This document shows positions 51,381 through 60,418 of a DNA stretch of 64,000 nucleotides, piece by piece. The number at the start of each line of letters is the position of its first letter. Position 1 is the stretch's first letter. Made by a program: the position numbers and the translations under genes. The stretch is from Archangium gephyra (lineage in GTDB: Bacteria > Myxococcota > Myxococcia > Myxococcales > Myxococcaceae): positions 56,266 through 120,265 of the forward strand of contig QFQP01000024.1 in NCBI GenBank assembly GCA_003243425.1. The letters are read 5' to 3'. Below the pieces are notes generated by a model, which was given only the letters and a program-made list of their open reading frames with translations, was not told the DNA's origin and ran no database searches.

Positions 51381-52448
51381 TCACTTCGTGCGCAGGTGCT
51401 CGTGGAGCGCCGCGTTGAACTCCGCGGGCTTCTCGACGTACGGCGTGTGACCGCAGTCGGCGAGCGTGACCTCGAGGTAGTGGCCTCCAGCGTTGGTGTA
51501 GCGCTCGAGCACCGTGCGCGTCTGACCAAGCATCGGCTGCGGAGGGAACAGCCGCTCGCCGGGCCAACCGGGGACGGCGCCGAGCTTTCCGAGTTGGCCG
51601 ATGTCGAACATCGAGGCGTCGGAGACGATCTGATCATCCGCTCCGCGCAGCCAGAGCACCGGCGGGCGATGCGATGACCCGATGAAGGCGTCGGGCACGT
51701 TGCGCATGTACTTCGCCGACGTGGCGTTGAGCGGGCCGAACATGCCGGGCGCGAGGCCGGGCCAGTTGGTCGAAGGCACCGAGTCGCCCGGGTACTTCTG
51801 AGGGCCGATCTTCTCGGTCATCAGCGAGGTGAGCAGGTCTTCTTCGCGCGCGGGTTTGAACGGCGGCTTCCAATAGAACGTGTTCATCACCACGCGGGGC
51901 GACGCGGTGGGGTTGTCGCTGCCGCGGTTCTTCTCGCCCATCAACCGCGCGAACTCGGGGTTCACCAGGCCGCCGCCGGAGCCCGCGAAGTCGTCGAAGT
52001 TGGGCGTGCCTTCGTTGTCTTTCGTGCCCGCGAAGCCCCACGGTGAAGCGGGCGCGACGAGCGTGGCGGTGAGGACGCGTTTCCCGAGCGCAGGCACGAG
52101 GCCGTAGACGAGCGCGCCGCCGAGCGAGTGACCGACGAGGTGCACGCGCTCGAGCTTCAGGGTGTCGAGGAAGGCGGTGACGTCGTCGACCCAGTCACCG
52201 AGCCCGCGCGTGGCGTCGAGGAGGACGTCGTCGGTGTCGCCATAGCCGCGCAGGTCGAGCGCGATGCCGCGGTAGTCCTTCGGCAGCGCGAGCATCGTCT
52301 CTTCCCAGAAGGTGGAGCTCGAGGCGTTGCCGTGAATGAAGAGCACGGGCTCCGCGGCTTCGTCACCCGAGAAGAGCGCGTGAACGTTCAGGCGCGGGGT
52401 CTTGATCAGCCGCGAAGTGATTCCTGGGAGCGTGGGAACGGTCGACAT
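51381..52448 (-). CDS. Alpha/beta hydrolase
   Basis: A 355-residue protein from ATG 52448. AEPVLFIHGNASSSTFWEETM is the oxyanion loop (H-G-N), RGIALDLRGYGDTD the following strand-turn, VHLVGHSLGGALVYGL the nucleophile elbow (G-H-S-L-G), VLWLRGADDQIV the Asp and LADCGHTPYVEKP the His. This is a typical epoxide-hydrolase/haloalkane-dehalogenase-like fold with an enlarged cap (about 140-250) and no signal peptide. Substrate unknown. A frame extension to 52592 is rejected because it lacks family similarity. Confidence 0.88.
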   Translation of the reverse strand: MSTVPTLPGITSRLIKTPRLNVHALFSGDEAAEPVLFIHGNASSSTFWEETMLALPKDYRGIALDLRGYGDTDDVLLDATRGLGDWVDDVTAFLDTLKLERVHLVGHSLGGALVYGLVPALGKRVLTATLVAPASPWGFAGTKDNEGTPNFDDFAGSGGGLVNPEFARLMGEKNRGSDNPTASPRVVMNTFYWKPPFKPAREEDLLTSLMTEKIGPQKYPGDSVPSTNWPGLAPGMFGPLNATSAKYMRNVPDAFIGSSHRPPVLWLRGADDQIVSDASMFDIGQLGKLGAVPGWPGERLFPPQPMLGQTRTVLERYTNAGGHYLEVTLADCGHTPYVEKPAEFNAALHEHLRTK

Positions 52449-52521
52449 GCCACGAGTTTGAGCGCGAGACGGGCAAGTCGCCAGCGGTCGTTGCGCGTGT
52501 TCCGCCCGTGACACGACGGCG

Positions 52522-53448
52522 TCACAGCTGCAGCTTCGTCTGCGGATCGCGCCGCGCGAGCAACCGACGCAGCTGCTGCAGCCAGACGCCATTCTCGAGC
52601 GACGTGCAGGTCACCACGAGTTCCTCCCAGCCAGCGTCTCGAAGTGCGTTGCGTTGCTCGCGGTCGAGGTCGAACTGCTCACGATGCCGATGCCAGTTGA
52701 AGCTGTCGGCGTGCAGCACGATGCGATGTCGCGGCCACGCGAAGTCAGCGCGAACGATGCGGCGACCCCACCCATCGACCACCGTGAACTGGTGCCTCCA
52801 CGGCGTGATGCCCGCGCTGCGGAGCGCCCGCGTCACGTCAGTCTCGAGCGACGAGTCGTTGATGCCGAGCCGAATGGCGAGGAGCTCCTTCACGCGAGCG
52901 ATTCCTGGCGGGCCGCGCATGTCGAGCTTCTTCATCACGTAGCCAAGCCACGGGCCGAGGTTCGGCCTCTGCCGCTGGGCAGCGTCGAGCGCGCGTTCGT
53001 ATGCGTCGGGCTGCATCACGCCTGCGAGGTCGAGGACCGTGCGCGCGAGGTTGGTCACGGGAAGACCACGAACGCGGACGATGTCGAAGTGGGCTGACGT
53101 GCGGTGCAGCGTCAGCCCGTCGAGGCCTGTCTGCTGTGTTCTCGGCGCGAGCGCCTCGAAGGTGCTGCCATGTCTCACCCCGTCGAGCCCGTGAATCACC
53201 CCCGCAGTCGTGTGCGAGAGCGCCACGTGCCCGCCGAGCGTCAAGCAATACGAGAGCGCGGTCTGAGACCACGTCGAAGGGTGGGATGGCAGTCGATAGA
53301 CGCAGCGCCGCAGCGCCGACCATTCGCCACTCGCGAGTTTCCACTCGATGCTGCGTCGCGACAGTCCCGCGTCGAGCGCCTGCGTCCGCGTGATGAGACC
53401 GAACTGCCGCGATGCGATGTCTGCAATTGAGGGTGTTGATGTCGTCAC
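52522..53448 (-). CDS. AbiEi-like N-terminal winged helix fused to a Vsr/DUF559-like nuclease fold
   Basis: A 308-residue protein from GTG 53448, with GAGGAG 7 nt upstream. About 5-55 (IADIASRQFGLITRTQALDAGLSRRSIEWKLASGEWSALRRCVYRL) is the AbiEi antitoxin-type winged helix. About 60-190 is the middle domain with VALSHTTAGVIHGLDG. The C terminus (LETDVTRALRSAGITPWRHQFTVVDGWGRRIVRADFAWPRHRIVLHADSFNWHRHREQFDLDREQRNALRDAGWEELVVT) is a PD-(D/E)xK Vsr-like domain. The Asp of RADFAWP is kept, but the usual Glu of the next strand (E-x-D-G) is His (VLHADSF), so activity is doubtful. No AbiEii toxin gene is adjacent, so this is an orphan. Confidence 0.82.
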   Translation of the reverse strand: MTTSTPSIADIASRQFGLITRTQALDAGLSRRSIEWKLASGEWSALRRCVYRLPSHPSTWSQTALSYCLTLGGHVALSHTTAGVIHGLDGVRHGSTFEALAPRTQQTGLDGLTLHRTSAHFDIVRVRGLPVTNLARTVLDLAGVMQPDAYERALDAAQRQRPNLGPWLGYVMKKLDMRGPPGIARVKELLAIRLGINDSSLETDVTRALRSAGITPWRHQFTVVDGWGRRIVRADFAWPRHRIVLHADSFNWHRHREQFDLDREQRNALRDAGWEELVVTCTSLENGVWLQQLRRLLARRDPQTKLQL

Positions 53449-53805
53449 GCCCGCGCTCCTCGGAGACCGGCCGCGAAGCGCTGCAAGAGTCGCGCGAAGT
53501 GACCTCTCGACCCGTGAGAATCGAGTTGGCGCGCGGGCGCTCCAGAACTGCGCCCGAAGGGAGGCGGTGTCTGGTGGACTCTGGCGTGCTCGACCCCGAG
53601 CAGGCCCTCAGCGCGCGGCCAGTTCCACTCAACTCACGACGTCGGCCGTTCGTGGTGACCTGAACCACAGCCGGCTGTGGTTTTCATAGACACGAACGCT
53701 CACGACCACGAAGCGCCGTGAGCTGAACCCCCAAAAGCCCGAGGCGAGGGGCCGCCCGCATCGCACGAACGTTCGCTGCACCGAACCCCATTGCCTTCAA
53801 GGCCA
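53449..53805. other. Intergenic gap with a perfect palindrome, no gene recognised
   Basis: About 357 bp between the start of the AbiEi-like gene and the 3' end of the truncated RND gene. Apart from the palindrome at 53663-53682 nothing is recognised. The AbiEi-like promoter should lie at its left side. Confidence 0.5.
53663..53682. terminator. Perfect 20-bp palindrome, possible terminator or operator
   Basis: AACCACAGCCGGCTGTGGTT is self-complementary, and is followed on the plus strand by TTCAT, so that TTTT spans the end of the stem. It stands about 125 bp past the stop of the RND gene (minus strand). It could be a hairpin terminator or a symmetric protein site; the sequence does not decide. 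Confidence 0.4.
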
Positions 53806-56364
53806 TCAGTGCTGGGGCGCGGGCTCGGTGTTCGGAAGTTCATCGCTCTCGACGACGGGTTTCGCCGCGAACGCCAGCCGCAGAATTCCCGGGAACACCG
53901 CGAGCATCAGCCCCGTCGCGCCGACGATGCCGAAGATGACCACCGTCGCCAGCGGCCGCTGCACTTCCGAACCCGCGCCCTCATTGATGGCCATGGGGAA
54001 GAAGCCGAGCGCTGCCACCGCCGCCGTCGTCAACACTGCCCGCAGCGTGTGCGCGGCGCCCTTCACCAACGCGTCGTCCAACGACTCGCCGCGGTCGAGC
54101 AGCTTCTTCACGTCGGTGGTCATCACCACGCCGTTCAACACCGCGACGCCCGCGAGCGCGATGAAGCCGACCGCGGCGGGCAGCGAGAAGTTCATGCCGC
54201 GGATCAACAACCCGATGGCACCACCGATGAGCGCCAGCGGCACCAGCGTGAACACGCCCACCGCGACGCGCACCGAGCCGAACGTCAGCACCAGCATGCC
54301 CACGATGATCAACAACGCGAGCGGCACCACGAGGGCCAGGCGTGCCTGCGCGCGCTCGAGGTTCTCGAACTGCCCGCCCCACGTGGTCGTGTAGCCGGTA
54401 GGCATCGGCACGTCTTTGCCGACCTTCTGCTGCGCCTCCGCCACCCACGACGCGAGGTCGCGGCCGCGCAGGTTCACCTCGACGCGCACCGTGCGCTGGA
54501 AGTTCTCACGACGAACCGTGGCCGGGCCTTCGGTGTCTTCGAGCGTCCCCAGCTCGTCGACGCTGATCAACTCACCGGCGGTGTTCTCGACGAACAGGTC
54601 ACCCAGGCCCTTGCTGGTGTTCACGGTGGGCGGCGACAACAGCTGCACGTCGAAGCGCTTGTTGCCCTCGTAGATCACGCCGACGTTCGCACCGACGCGC
54701 GCGGCCTCGAGCGTGCGGAACACGTCGTCCAGCTCCACGCCGTAGCGCGCGAGCCGTTCACGGTCGGGCGTGAACACCAGGTTCGGCATGCCCAGCAGCC
54801 GCTCGATGCGCACGTCACCGGTGCCGTCGATGCCGCGCACCACCTCACCGATGGCGTTCGACTTCTCGACCAGCGCGTCGAGATCCGCCCCGAAGATCTG
54901 AATCGCCACGTCGGCGCGCGACCCGGAGATCAACTCGTTGGTGCGGTCTTCGATGGGCTGACTCACCGACACGAACGTGCCCGCCACGCGGCTCTCGATG
55001 GCTTCTTTGATCTTCTCTGACAGGTCGTCGAGGTCGTGCGCGCTCGTCCATTCGCCCTCGGGCTTCAGGCGCACGAAGATGTCGGTGTTGTCGTTGCCGA
55101 CGGGGTCGAACGCCAGCTCCGCGCGGCCGGTGAAGGCCAGCATGGTGATGACCTCGGGGAACTCGAGCAGCACCTTTTCGGCTTCGAGGTCGAGCCTGCG
55201 CGCTTCGGTCAGCGAGATGCTCGGCGTGCGCCGAATGGTGACCACGATGTCGCCTTCCTGAATGCGCGGCAGGAAGTCGGCGCCACGCGCCATGAGCGCC
55301 CACATCGAGACGACGAGCGCCACCGTCATCACCCCCAGCAGCGGCCAGCGCCACGCGATGAACCTCGGCAGCCACTGCTCGTACTTCTCGCGCGCCTTGT
55401 CGAGCCAGCCGGGCCCGTGGTCCTTCGGGGGCGGCATCAACAGCGACAACACGCCGGGGAAGAAGATGACCGAATAGATGAGCGCCCCGAACAGCGCGAA
55501 GGCCATGGTCGACGCCATCGGGCGGAACATCTTTCCCTCCACGCCCTGCAACGCGAGCAGCGGAATGTAGACGAGCATGATGATGGCCACCGAGAACGCG
55601 ACCGGCCTGGTCACCGGCGTCGTGGAGTCGATGAACGCGTTGCGCACCTGAGACTTCTTCGTGAAGTGCCGGCCCGCGAGCGCGGCGATGACCGCCTCGA
55701 GCATCACGATGGGGCCGTCGACGAGGAAGCCGAAGTCGATGGCGCCGAGCGACATGAGGTCACCGGTGATGCCGAACAGGTGCATGCCCAGCAGCGCGAC
55801 GGTCATCGACGCGGGAATGCCGATGACGACCGCGATGGCGCCGCGCACCGTGCCGAGGAAAATGGTGAGCACGATGAGCACCACCAGCGCGCCTTCGACG
55901 AGGTTCTTGCCCACCGTGGTGAGCGTGGCGCCGACGAAGTCGCTGCGGTCGTAGATGGTGTCGATGACCACGCCGGGCGGCAGCGTCTTCTGGATTTCCG
56001 CCAGGCGCACCTTCACCGCTTCGGTGACTTCGCGCGAGTTGCTGCCCAGCAGCATCATCACCGTGCCGGTGACGACCTCACCTTTGCCGTCGCGCGTCGT
56101 CACGCCGTAGCGCAACGCCGAGCCGATCTTCACCTCGGCGAGCTGCTTCACGAGCACGTGTTCGCCGCTGCGCGTCTTCACCACGACGTTGGAGAGGTCT
56201 TCTTCGTTCAGCAGCCGGCCGTTGCCGCGAACCAGGATGTTCTCACCCGAGCGCTCGACGTAGCCGGCGCCCACCGACGACGACGCGCGCTCCAGCGAGT
56301 GCTGCAGCTGCGAGAGCGTGACGCCGAAGGACTTGAGGCGCGCGGGGCTCACGACCACCTGTCG
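53806..56364 (-). pseudogene. 5'-truncated heavy-metal RND transporter (CusA/CzcA-type)
   Basis: The frame from about QVVVSPARLKSFGVTLSQLQHSLERA to the stop (about 850 residues) matches CusA/CzcA-like HME-RND proteins: TM2-TM6 with LMSLGAIDFGFLVDGPIVMLEAVIA, FSVAIIMLVYIPLLALQGVEGKMFRPMA, then FLPRIQEGDIVVTIRRTPSISL and the C-terminal TM block (VALNGVVMTTDVKKLL-like region). Family members are about 1040 residues, so roughly the first 190, including TM1 and the start of the pore domain, are missing. Upstream of codon QVVV the frame continues to 56853 but only as antisense of the histidine kinase gene. A GTG at 56358 could start a fragment. No MFP or outer-membrane partner is nearby. It is probably non-functional. 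Confidence 0.8.
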
Positions 56365-56376
56365 CCTTTCACGACC

Positions 56377-57828
56377 ATGAAGCTCGCCACCCGCCTCACG
56401 CTCGCCATCGGCCTCTTCGCGGTCGCGCTCTTCGCCACGGGCGGGGCGCTGCTGCTTCAACGCGAGCGCCGCGAGCTGGAGACGGTGGAACGTCGCGAAG
56501 CGCTGCTGCTCGCGCGAAGCCTCCAGGTCGCGTTCGAGAACGCGCTCCGCGACCGTCAAATCGAAGACGTGTCGGAGACGCTCGCGGCGCTGGAGCGCGT
56601 CGAGCCCGACGTGGGCATCTTCGTGTTCGACGAAGAAGGAAAGCTCGTCGGTGCCTCCGCCGGGGCCGTCGCCACTGAGCAGACGCACGACCTCGAACGA
56701 CGCGCGCGCACGAGCCCGCAGCACCTCGTGGAGCTGAGCCCCAGCACCTTGCGCGTCGGCATGAAGCTGCGCGACGAGACGCCCGAGAGCCCGTCGGCCA
56801 TCGTGCTCGAGAAGCCGTTGCTCACGCTGCAGGCCGACCTCGCGCGCACGCAACGCTTCATCATGTTGACGGTGTTCGCCTTCGTGACTGCGGTCGCGCT
56901 GCTCGCGTGGGTGCTCACCCGCCGCTACGTGGGCGCGCCCCTGCGTCAGATGGTCAACGACATGCGGCGCGTGCGGGAAGGCGACCTCTCACTCGAGAAG
57001 ACCACGCGCTCGTTCGACGAGGTGGGTGAGACCGCGCACGAGTTCGATGAGCTGGTGAAGGCGCTGGCCACCGCGAGGACCCACGCAAAGGAAGAAGCCG
57101 ACGCGCGCCAGCGCATGGAGCGTGGACTCCAGGACGCCGACAAGTTGATCACCCTCGGCCAGCTGTCTGCGGTGATGGCGCACGAAATCGGCTCGCCGTT
57201 GCAGGTGCTCGAGGGCCGCGCCCGCGCGTTGTCGAAGCACGCGGGTGACGCCGACGCGACCACGCGCACCGCGCAGATGCTGGTCGAGCAGACCGAGCGC
57301 ATCACCCGCATCGTGGGGCAGCTGTTGTCGATGACGCGGCGGCGCGCGCCGGCGCCCACGACGTTGAACGGCGCGCAGTGCGTGCAGACCGTGGTCGCGT
57401 TGCTCGAGGTCGAAGCCCGGCGCAAAGACGTGTCGTTGCAGGTCGCGGCGAGCGGCGAGGCGACGGTGTTCGCCGACGCGGATCAGCTGCAGCAGGTCGC
57501 GCTCAACCTGCTGCGCAACGCCATCGCCGCGAGCCCCCGGGGCGCCACGGTCAAGGTTCGCGTGACGGGTGGTGAGCGCTTCGTGCTCGAGGTGGAGGAC
57601 GAAGGGCCGGGGCTCTCGCCCGAAGTACGCAAGCGCCTGTTCGAGCCGTTCTTCACCACGCGCTCGCACGATGGCGGCACCGGGCTCGGGTTGTCGGTGG
57701 TGCACACCATCGTCCGAGAGCACCAGGGCACGGTCGAGTTTCCCGAGCTGCCCCGTGGCTGCCTGGCGCGCGTCACCATCGGTCACCCTGACCCGCTCCC
57801 CGCAGGAGCGTGGGAATCGGCTTCATGA
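56377..57828 (+). CDS. Membrane sensor histidine kinase
   Basis: A 483-residue protein. MKLATRLTLAIGLFAVALFATGGALLL is TM1; about 30-160 is a periplasmic sensor domain; FIMLTVFAFVTAVALLAWVL is TM2, followed by HAMP (YVGAPLRQMVNDMRRVREGDLSL). The H box is LSAVMAHEIGSPLQVLEGRARAL, the N box LNLLRNAIAAS, then VEDEGPGLSP (G1), LFEPFFTT (F) and GGTGLGLSVV (G2). This HE-[IL]-x-x-P-L type pairs with NtrC-like regulators, and the next gene, overlapped by ATGA, is one. Its 5' side is only 12 bp from the truncated RND gene, so a normal promoter is missing. Confidence 0.92.
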   Translation: MKLATRLTLAIGLFAVALFATGGALLLQRERRELETVERREALLLARSLQVAFENALRDRQIEDVSETLAALERVEPDVGIFVFDEEGKLVGASAGAVATEQTHDLERRARTSPQHLVELSPSTLRVGMKLRDETPESPSAIVLEKPLLTLQADLARTQRFIMLTVFAFVTAVALLAWVLTRRYVGAPLRQMVNDMRRVREGDLSLEKTTRSFDEVGETAHEFDELVKALATARTHAKEEADARQRMERGLQDADKLITLGQLSAVMAHEIGSPLQVLEGRARALSKHAGDADATTRTAQMLVEQTERITRIVGQLLSMTRRRAPAPTTLNGAQCVQTVVALLEVEARRKDVSLQVAASGEATVFADADQLQQVALNLLRNAIAASPRGATVKVRVTGGERFVLEVEDEGPGLSPEVRKRLFEPFFTTRSHDGGTGLGLSVVHTIVREHQGTVEFPELPRGCLARVTIGHPDPLPAGAWESAS

Positions 57829-59171
57829 AACGACTCCTCATCATCGACGACGACCCGAGCGTGGTCCTGCTGCTCACCGAGTCACTGCGCGACGAAGGCT
57901 ACGACGTCACCGGCGAGACCTCCGCCCCGCGCGCGCTCGAGCTGCTGCAGGCGCGCAGCTTCGACCTCGTCATCTCCGACATCGAGATGCCCGAGCTCCG
58001 CGGCCTCGAGCTGCTCCGCTCCATCACCAGAACGCGCCCCGAGCAGATGGTGCTCCTCATCACGGCCTTCGGGTCCATCGACCTCGCGATGGAGTCCGTT
58101 CGCGCCGGCGCCATCGACTTCCTCGCCAAGCCCTTCCGCATCGAAGCCCTCGTGCTGGCGGTGGAACGTGCGCTGCGTGAACGCATGCTGCGCCGTGAAG
58201 TGGTGCGGCTCCGCGAAGCCGCGACGCGCGAGGCACCACACGGCCTCGCCGCCCGCAGCCCGGCGATGCAGCAGGCGCTCGACCTCGCGACCCGCGCGGC
58301 GCGCAGCCAGCTCCCCGTGCTCATCACCGGCGAGAGTGGCGTGGGCAAGGGCGCGCTCGCCCGCTTCATTCACGACTCCAGCGGTCACGCCGGTGGGCGC
58401 TTCGTGCAACTCAACTGCGCGGCGCTGCCCACCGGTCTGGCGGAAGCAGAGTTGTTCGGCGTGCGTCGTGGCGCCTTCACCGACGCGCGCGAAGACCGGC
58501 CCGGCGTGTTCGAGCAGGCGCACAAGGGCACGCTGTTCCTCGACGAAATCGGCGAGCTCCCCGCCGAGCTGCAGCCCAAGCTGTTGCAGGCCCTCGAGTC
58601 GAACACCGTGCGTCCACTCGGCGCCGCGAACGACGTCGCGGCAGAGGCACGAATCATCGCCGCCACCAACCGCCCGCTCGAAGACGCGCTGCGTGACCGG
58701 CGCTTCCGCGCCGACCTGTACCATCGGCTCAACGTGGTCCGCCTCGAAGTGCCGCCGCTGCGGTCGCGCTTCGAAGACATCGACCTCATCGTCGACCAGG
58801 TGCTGCAACGCGTGGCCGCGCGCTCCGGTCGCACGCTGCTCGGCGTTTCGGCCGATGGCATGCGCTGGCTGCGGTCTCAACGTTGGCCCTGCAACGTGCG
58901 CGAGTTGATCAACACGCTCGAGCGCGCCGCGGCGCTGACGGACCACGACGTGCTCTCACTGGCCGACCTCGCGCACGAGCCGGTGCGTACGTCCGATTCG
59001 GTGCTCGACGCAGCCCTTCGCTCCGACCTCACGCTCGACGAGCTGGAGCGCGCCTACATTCGCCAGGTGCTCGAGAAGACCGGTGGTCACAAAGGCAACG
59101 CCGCACGCGTGCTCGGGCTGGACCGGCGTACGCTCTACAAGAAGGTCGCCGAACTGAAAGAGCGCGAGTGA
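57825..59171 (+). CDS. NtrC-type sigma-54-dependent response regulator
   Basis: A 448-residue protein. Receiver domain about 1-115 (LLIIDDDPSVV, phosphoacceptor Asp52 in LVISDIEMPE, Thr/Lys later in ITAFGS and AKPF). AAA+ domain about 140-365 with Walker A GESGVGKGA, Walker B GTLFLDEIGEL, and arginine-finger region RFRADLYHRLNVVRLEVPPLRSR. The sigma-54 contact loop reads GAFTDA in place of the canonical GAFTGA. The C terminus (YIRQVLEKTGGHKGNAARVLGLDRRTLYKKVAEL) is a Fis-type helix-turn-helix. It partners the histidine kinase upstream. The target may be the sigma-54-type promoter found elsewhere, but this is not shown. Confidence 0.93.
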   Translation: MKRLLIIDDDPSVVLLLTESLRDEGYDVTGETSAPRALELLQARSFDLVISDIEMPELRGLELLRSITRTRPEQMVLLITAFGSIDLAMESVRAGAIDFLAKPFRIEALVLAVERALRERMLRREVVRLREAATREAPHGLAARSPAMQQALDLATRAARSQLPVLITGESGVGKGALARFIHDSSGHAGGRFVQLNCAALPTGLAEAELFGVRRGAFTDAREDRPGVFEQAHKGTLFLDEIGELPAELQPKLLQALESNTVRPLGAANDVAAEARIIAATNRPLEDALRDRRFRADLYHRLNVVRLEVPPLRSRFEDIDLIVDQVLQRVAARSGRTLLGVSADGMRWLRSQRWPCNVRELINTLERAAALTDHDVLSLADLAHEPVRTSDSVLDAALRSDLTLDELERAYIRQVLEKTGGHKGNAARVLGLDRRTLYKKVAELKERE

Positions 59172-60160
59172 GAGACGTCACCTCCGAGCAGATCTTCGAG
59201 AACATCGCCGCCAGCCCCGAAGACCCGCTCGTGTGGCAGGTGCTCGCCGACTACCTGCTCGAGACGGGTGACGAAGGCGCCGCGCTGGCGCGCGTGCAGC
59301 TCGAGCTCTTCAAGGGCCTGTCGAACCCGGAGCTCATCGGTGAGCTCGCGCAGGCCATGGCCACGCGGCGCCGCTTTGCCTTCGAGGCGTACGAGGGCAA
59401 CTCGTTCATCTCGCGGTGCGGCTTCCTGGTTCGGCTCGAGTTGTCGGCGCGCCTGTCGCCGGCGTTGATGAGCGACGTGCTGGCCTCGCGGCAGGCGCGC
59501 ACGCTGCATCACCTCCGCTTCGTCGACGACTCGGCCACGTACACCCACCGCACCTTCGGTGACGACGGCCGCCTGCTGCCGACCTCGGCCCCGCCCCCCG
59601 TGCGTCGGCTGCGCGGGGCGCTCGAAGTGGTGACGCCATACCTGCGCCGCTGCTCGGTCGATTACGGCGCCCGCGCCGCGCCCCTCACCATGGTCGAGCA
59701 CGCGGAGGTGCTCAGCGCGCTCATCGAGCGGTTGCCTGCTTCGGTGGAGCGCGTGGACCTCGCGTTGACGAAGCAGCCTGACCTCGCGGCGTTGATCCGC
59801 CTCGCGCGCCGCGTGAAGGTGCTCAACCTCGACGGCACGCGGCTCTTCGAGGCCTCTCAGTTGCTCGATGCCGCGCCCGACACGGACATCATCCTCGGTG
59901 GCACCGGGCTGTCGCCGGCGCAGGTCGAACACCCGCGCGCGAAGTGGCTGGCTGACGACGCCGTCGCGTGGCTCGAACATGAGACCACCGGCGTGGTGTC
60001 TCCGCTCACGCCGTCGAAGGCGCACCCCGGCTACGACGCCCCCTCGCTGGGAACGCTCGCTGCCCCGTTGTCGTTGCAGTTCGGCGGCGAGTGGAAGTTG
60101 GGGCGCCACGCGGTGAGTGATGGCGCCACGGTCGGCGAGTACGTGCTTCGCCTGCGGTGA
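59168..60160 (+). CDS. TIGR02996-domain (repeat-companion) protein
   Basis: A 330-residue protein from GTG 59168 (overlapping the regulator stop by GTGA). Its N terminus (TSEQIFENIAASPEDPLVWQVLADYLLETGDEGAALARVQLELFKG) is the TIGR02996 domain, which is found in myxobacteria and planctomycetes ahead of leucine-rich or other repeats. The middle has L-x-x-L-rich segments (ALIERLPASVERVDLALTKQPDLAALIRLARRVKVLNLDGTRLFEASQLLDA) like irregular leucine-rich repeats. The C terminus (PLSLQFGGEWKLGRHAVSDGATVGEYVLRLR) may be a FHA-like strand set. Coupling to the two-component system suggests a signalling partner. Function unknown. Confidence 0.78.
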   Translation: MRDVTSEQIFENIAASPEDPLVWQVLADYLLETGDEGAALARVQLELFKGLSNPELIGELAQAMATRRRFAFEAYEGNSFISRCGFLVRLELSARLSPALMSDVLASRQARTLHHLRFVDDSATYTHRTFGDDGRLLPTSAPPPVRRLRGALEVVTPYLRRCSVDYGARAAPLTMVEHAEVLSALIERLPASVERVDLALTKQPDLAALIRLARRVKVLNLDGTRLFEASQLLDAAPDTDIILGGTGLSPAQVEHPRAKWLADDAVAWLEHETTGVVSPLTPSKAHPGYDAPSLGTLAAPLSLQFGGEWKLGRHAVSDGATVGEYVLRLR

Positions 60161-60161
60161 G

Positions 60162-60380
60162 TCAGGGCGTCTCGAAGCGGCGAAAGACGGCCGCGCCTGG
60201 AATCAACCCGCCCAGTGCACCGAGCAGACCGCCGATGATTCCGTACGACGGCGCCACGAACAACGCGCCCAACAACCCGTTGGGGCCGCTGGGCGCGTGG
60301 GCGAAGAACAGGCTGAGGCCGATGACCGCGCCCAGCGCCGTGCATGTGAGCCAGACCAGGAGCGCCGCTGCCCACCGCAT
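60162..60380 (-). CDS. Small two-span membrane protein
   Basis: A 72-residue protein. WAAALLVWLTCTALGAVIGLSLFFA (about 3-27) and GALFVAPSYGIIGGLLGALGGLIPGAAVF (about 38-66) are two membrane spans joined by a Gly/Pro loop, ending RRFETP. It is convergent with the TIGR02996 gene, with one base between the stops. No family is recognised. The span composition and codon bias support it as real. Confidence 0.6.
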   Translation of the reverse strand: MRWAAALLVWLTCTALGAVIGLSLFFAHAPSGPNGLLGALFVAPSYGIIGGLLGALGGLIPGAAVFRRFETP

Positions 60381-60418
60381 GCACCGCGTGTACTCCCTGC
60401 GGTGTCACGGCTCTACGC

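Noticed and set aside
53791..55020. 409-codon plus-strand frame opposite the RND remnant
   Set aside because: Antisense composition and no motifs; the minus-strand frame matches HME-RND pumps.
55036..56376. Long open frame on the plus strand upstream of and in phase with the histidine kinase, giving an apparent 930-residue protein
   Set aside because: It is antisense to the RND gene, composed of His/Arg/Asp/Gln-rich sequence without any domain; the kinase's own membrane start at 56377 is convincing.
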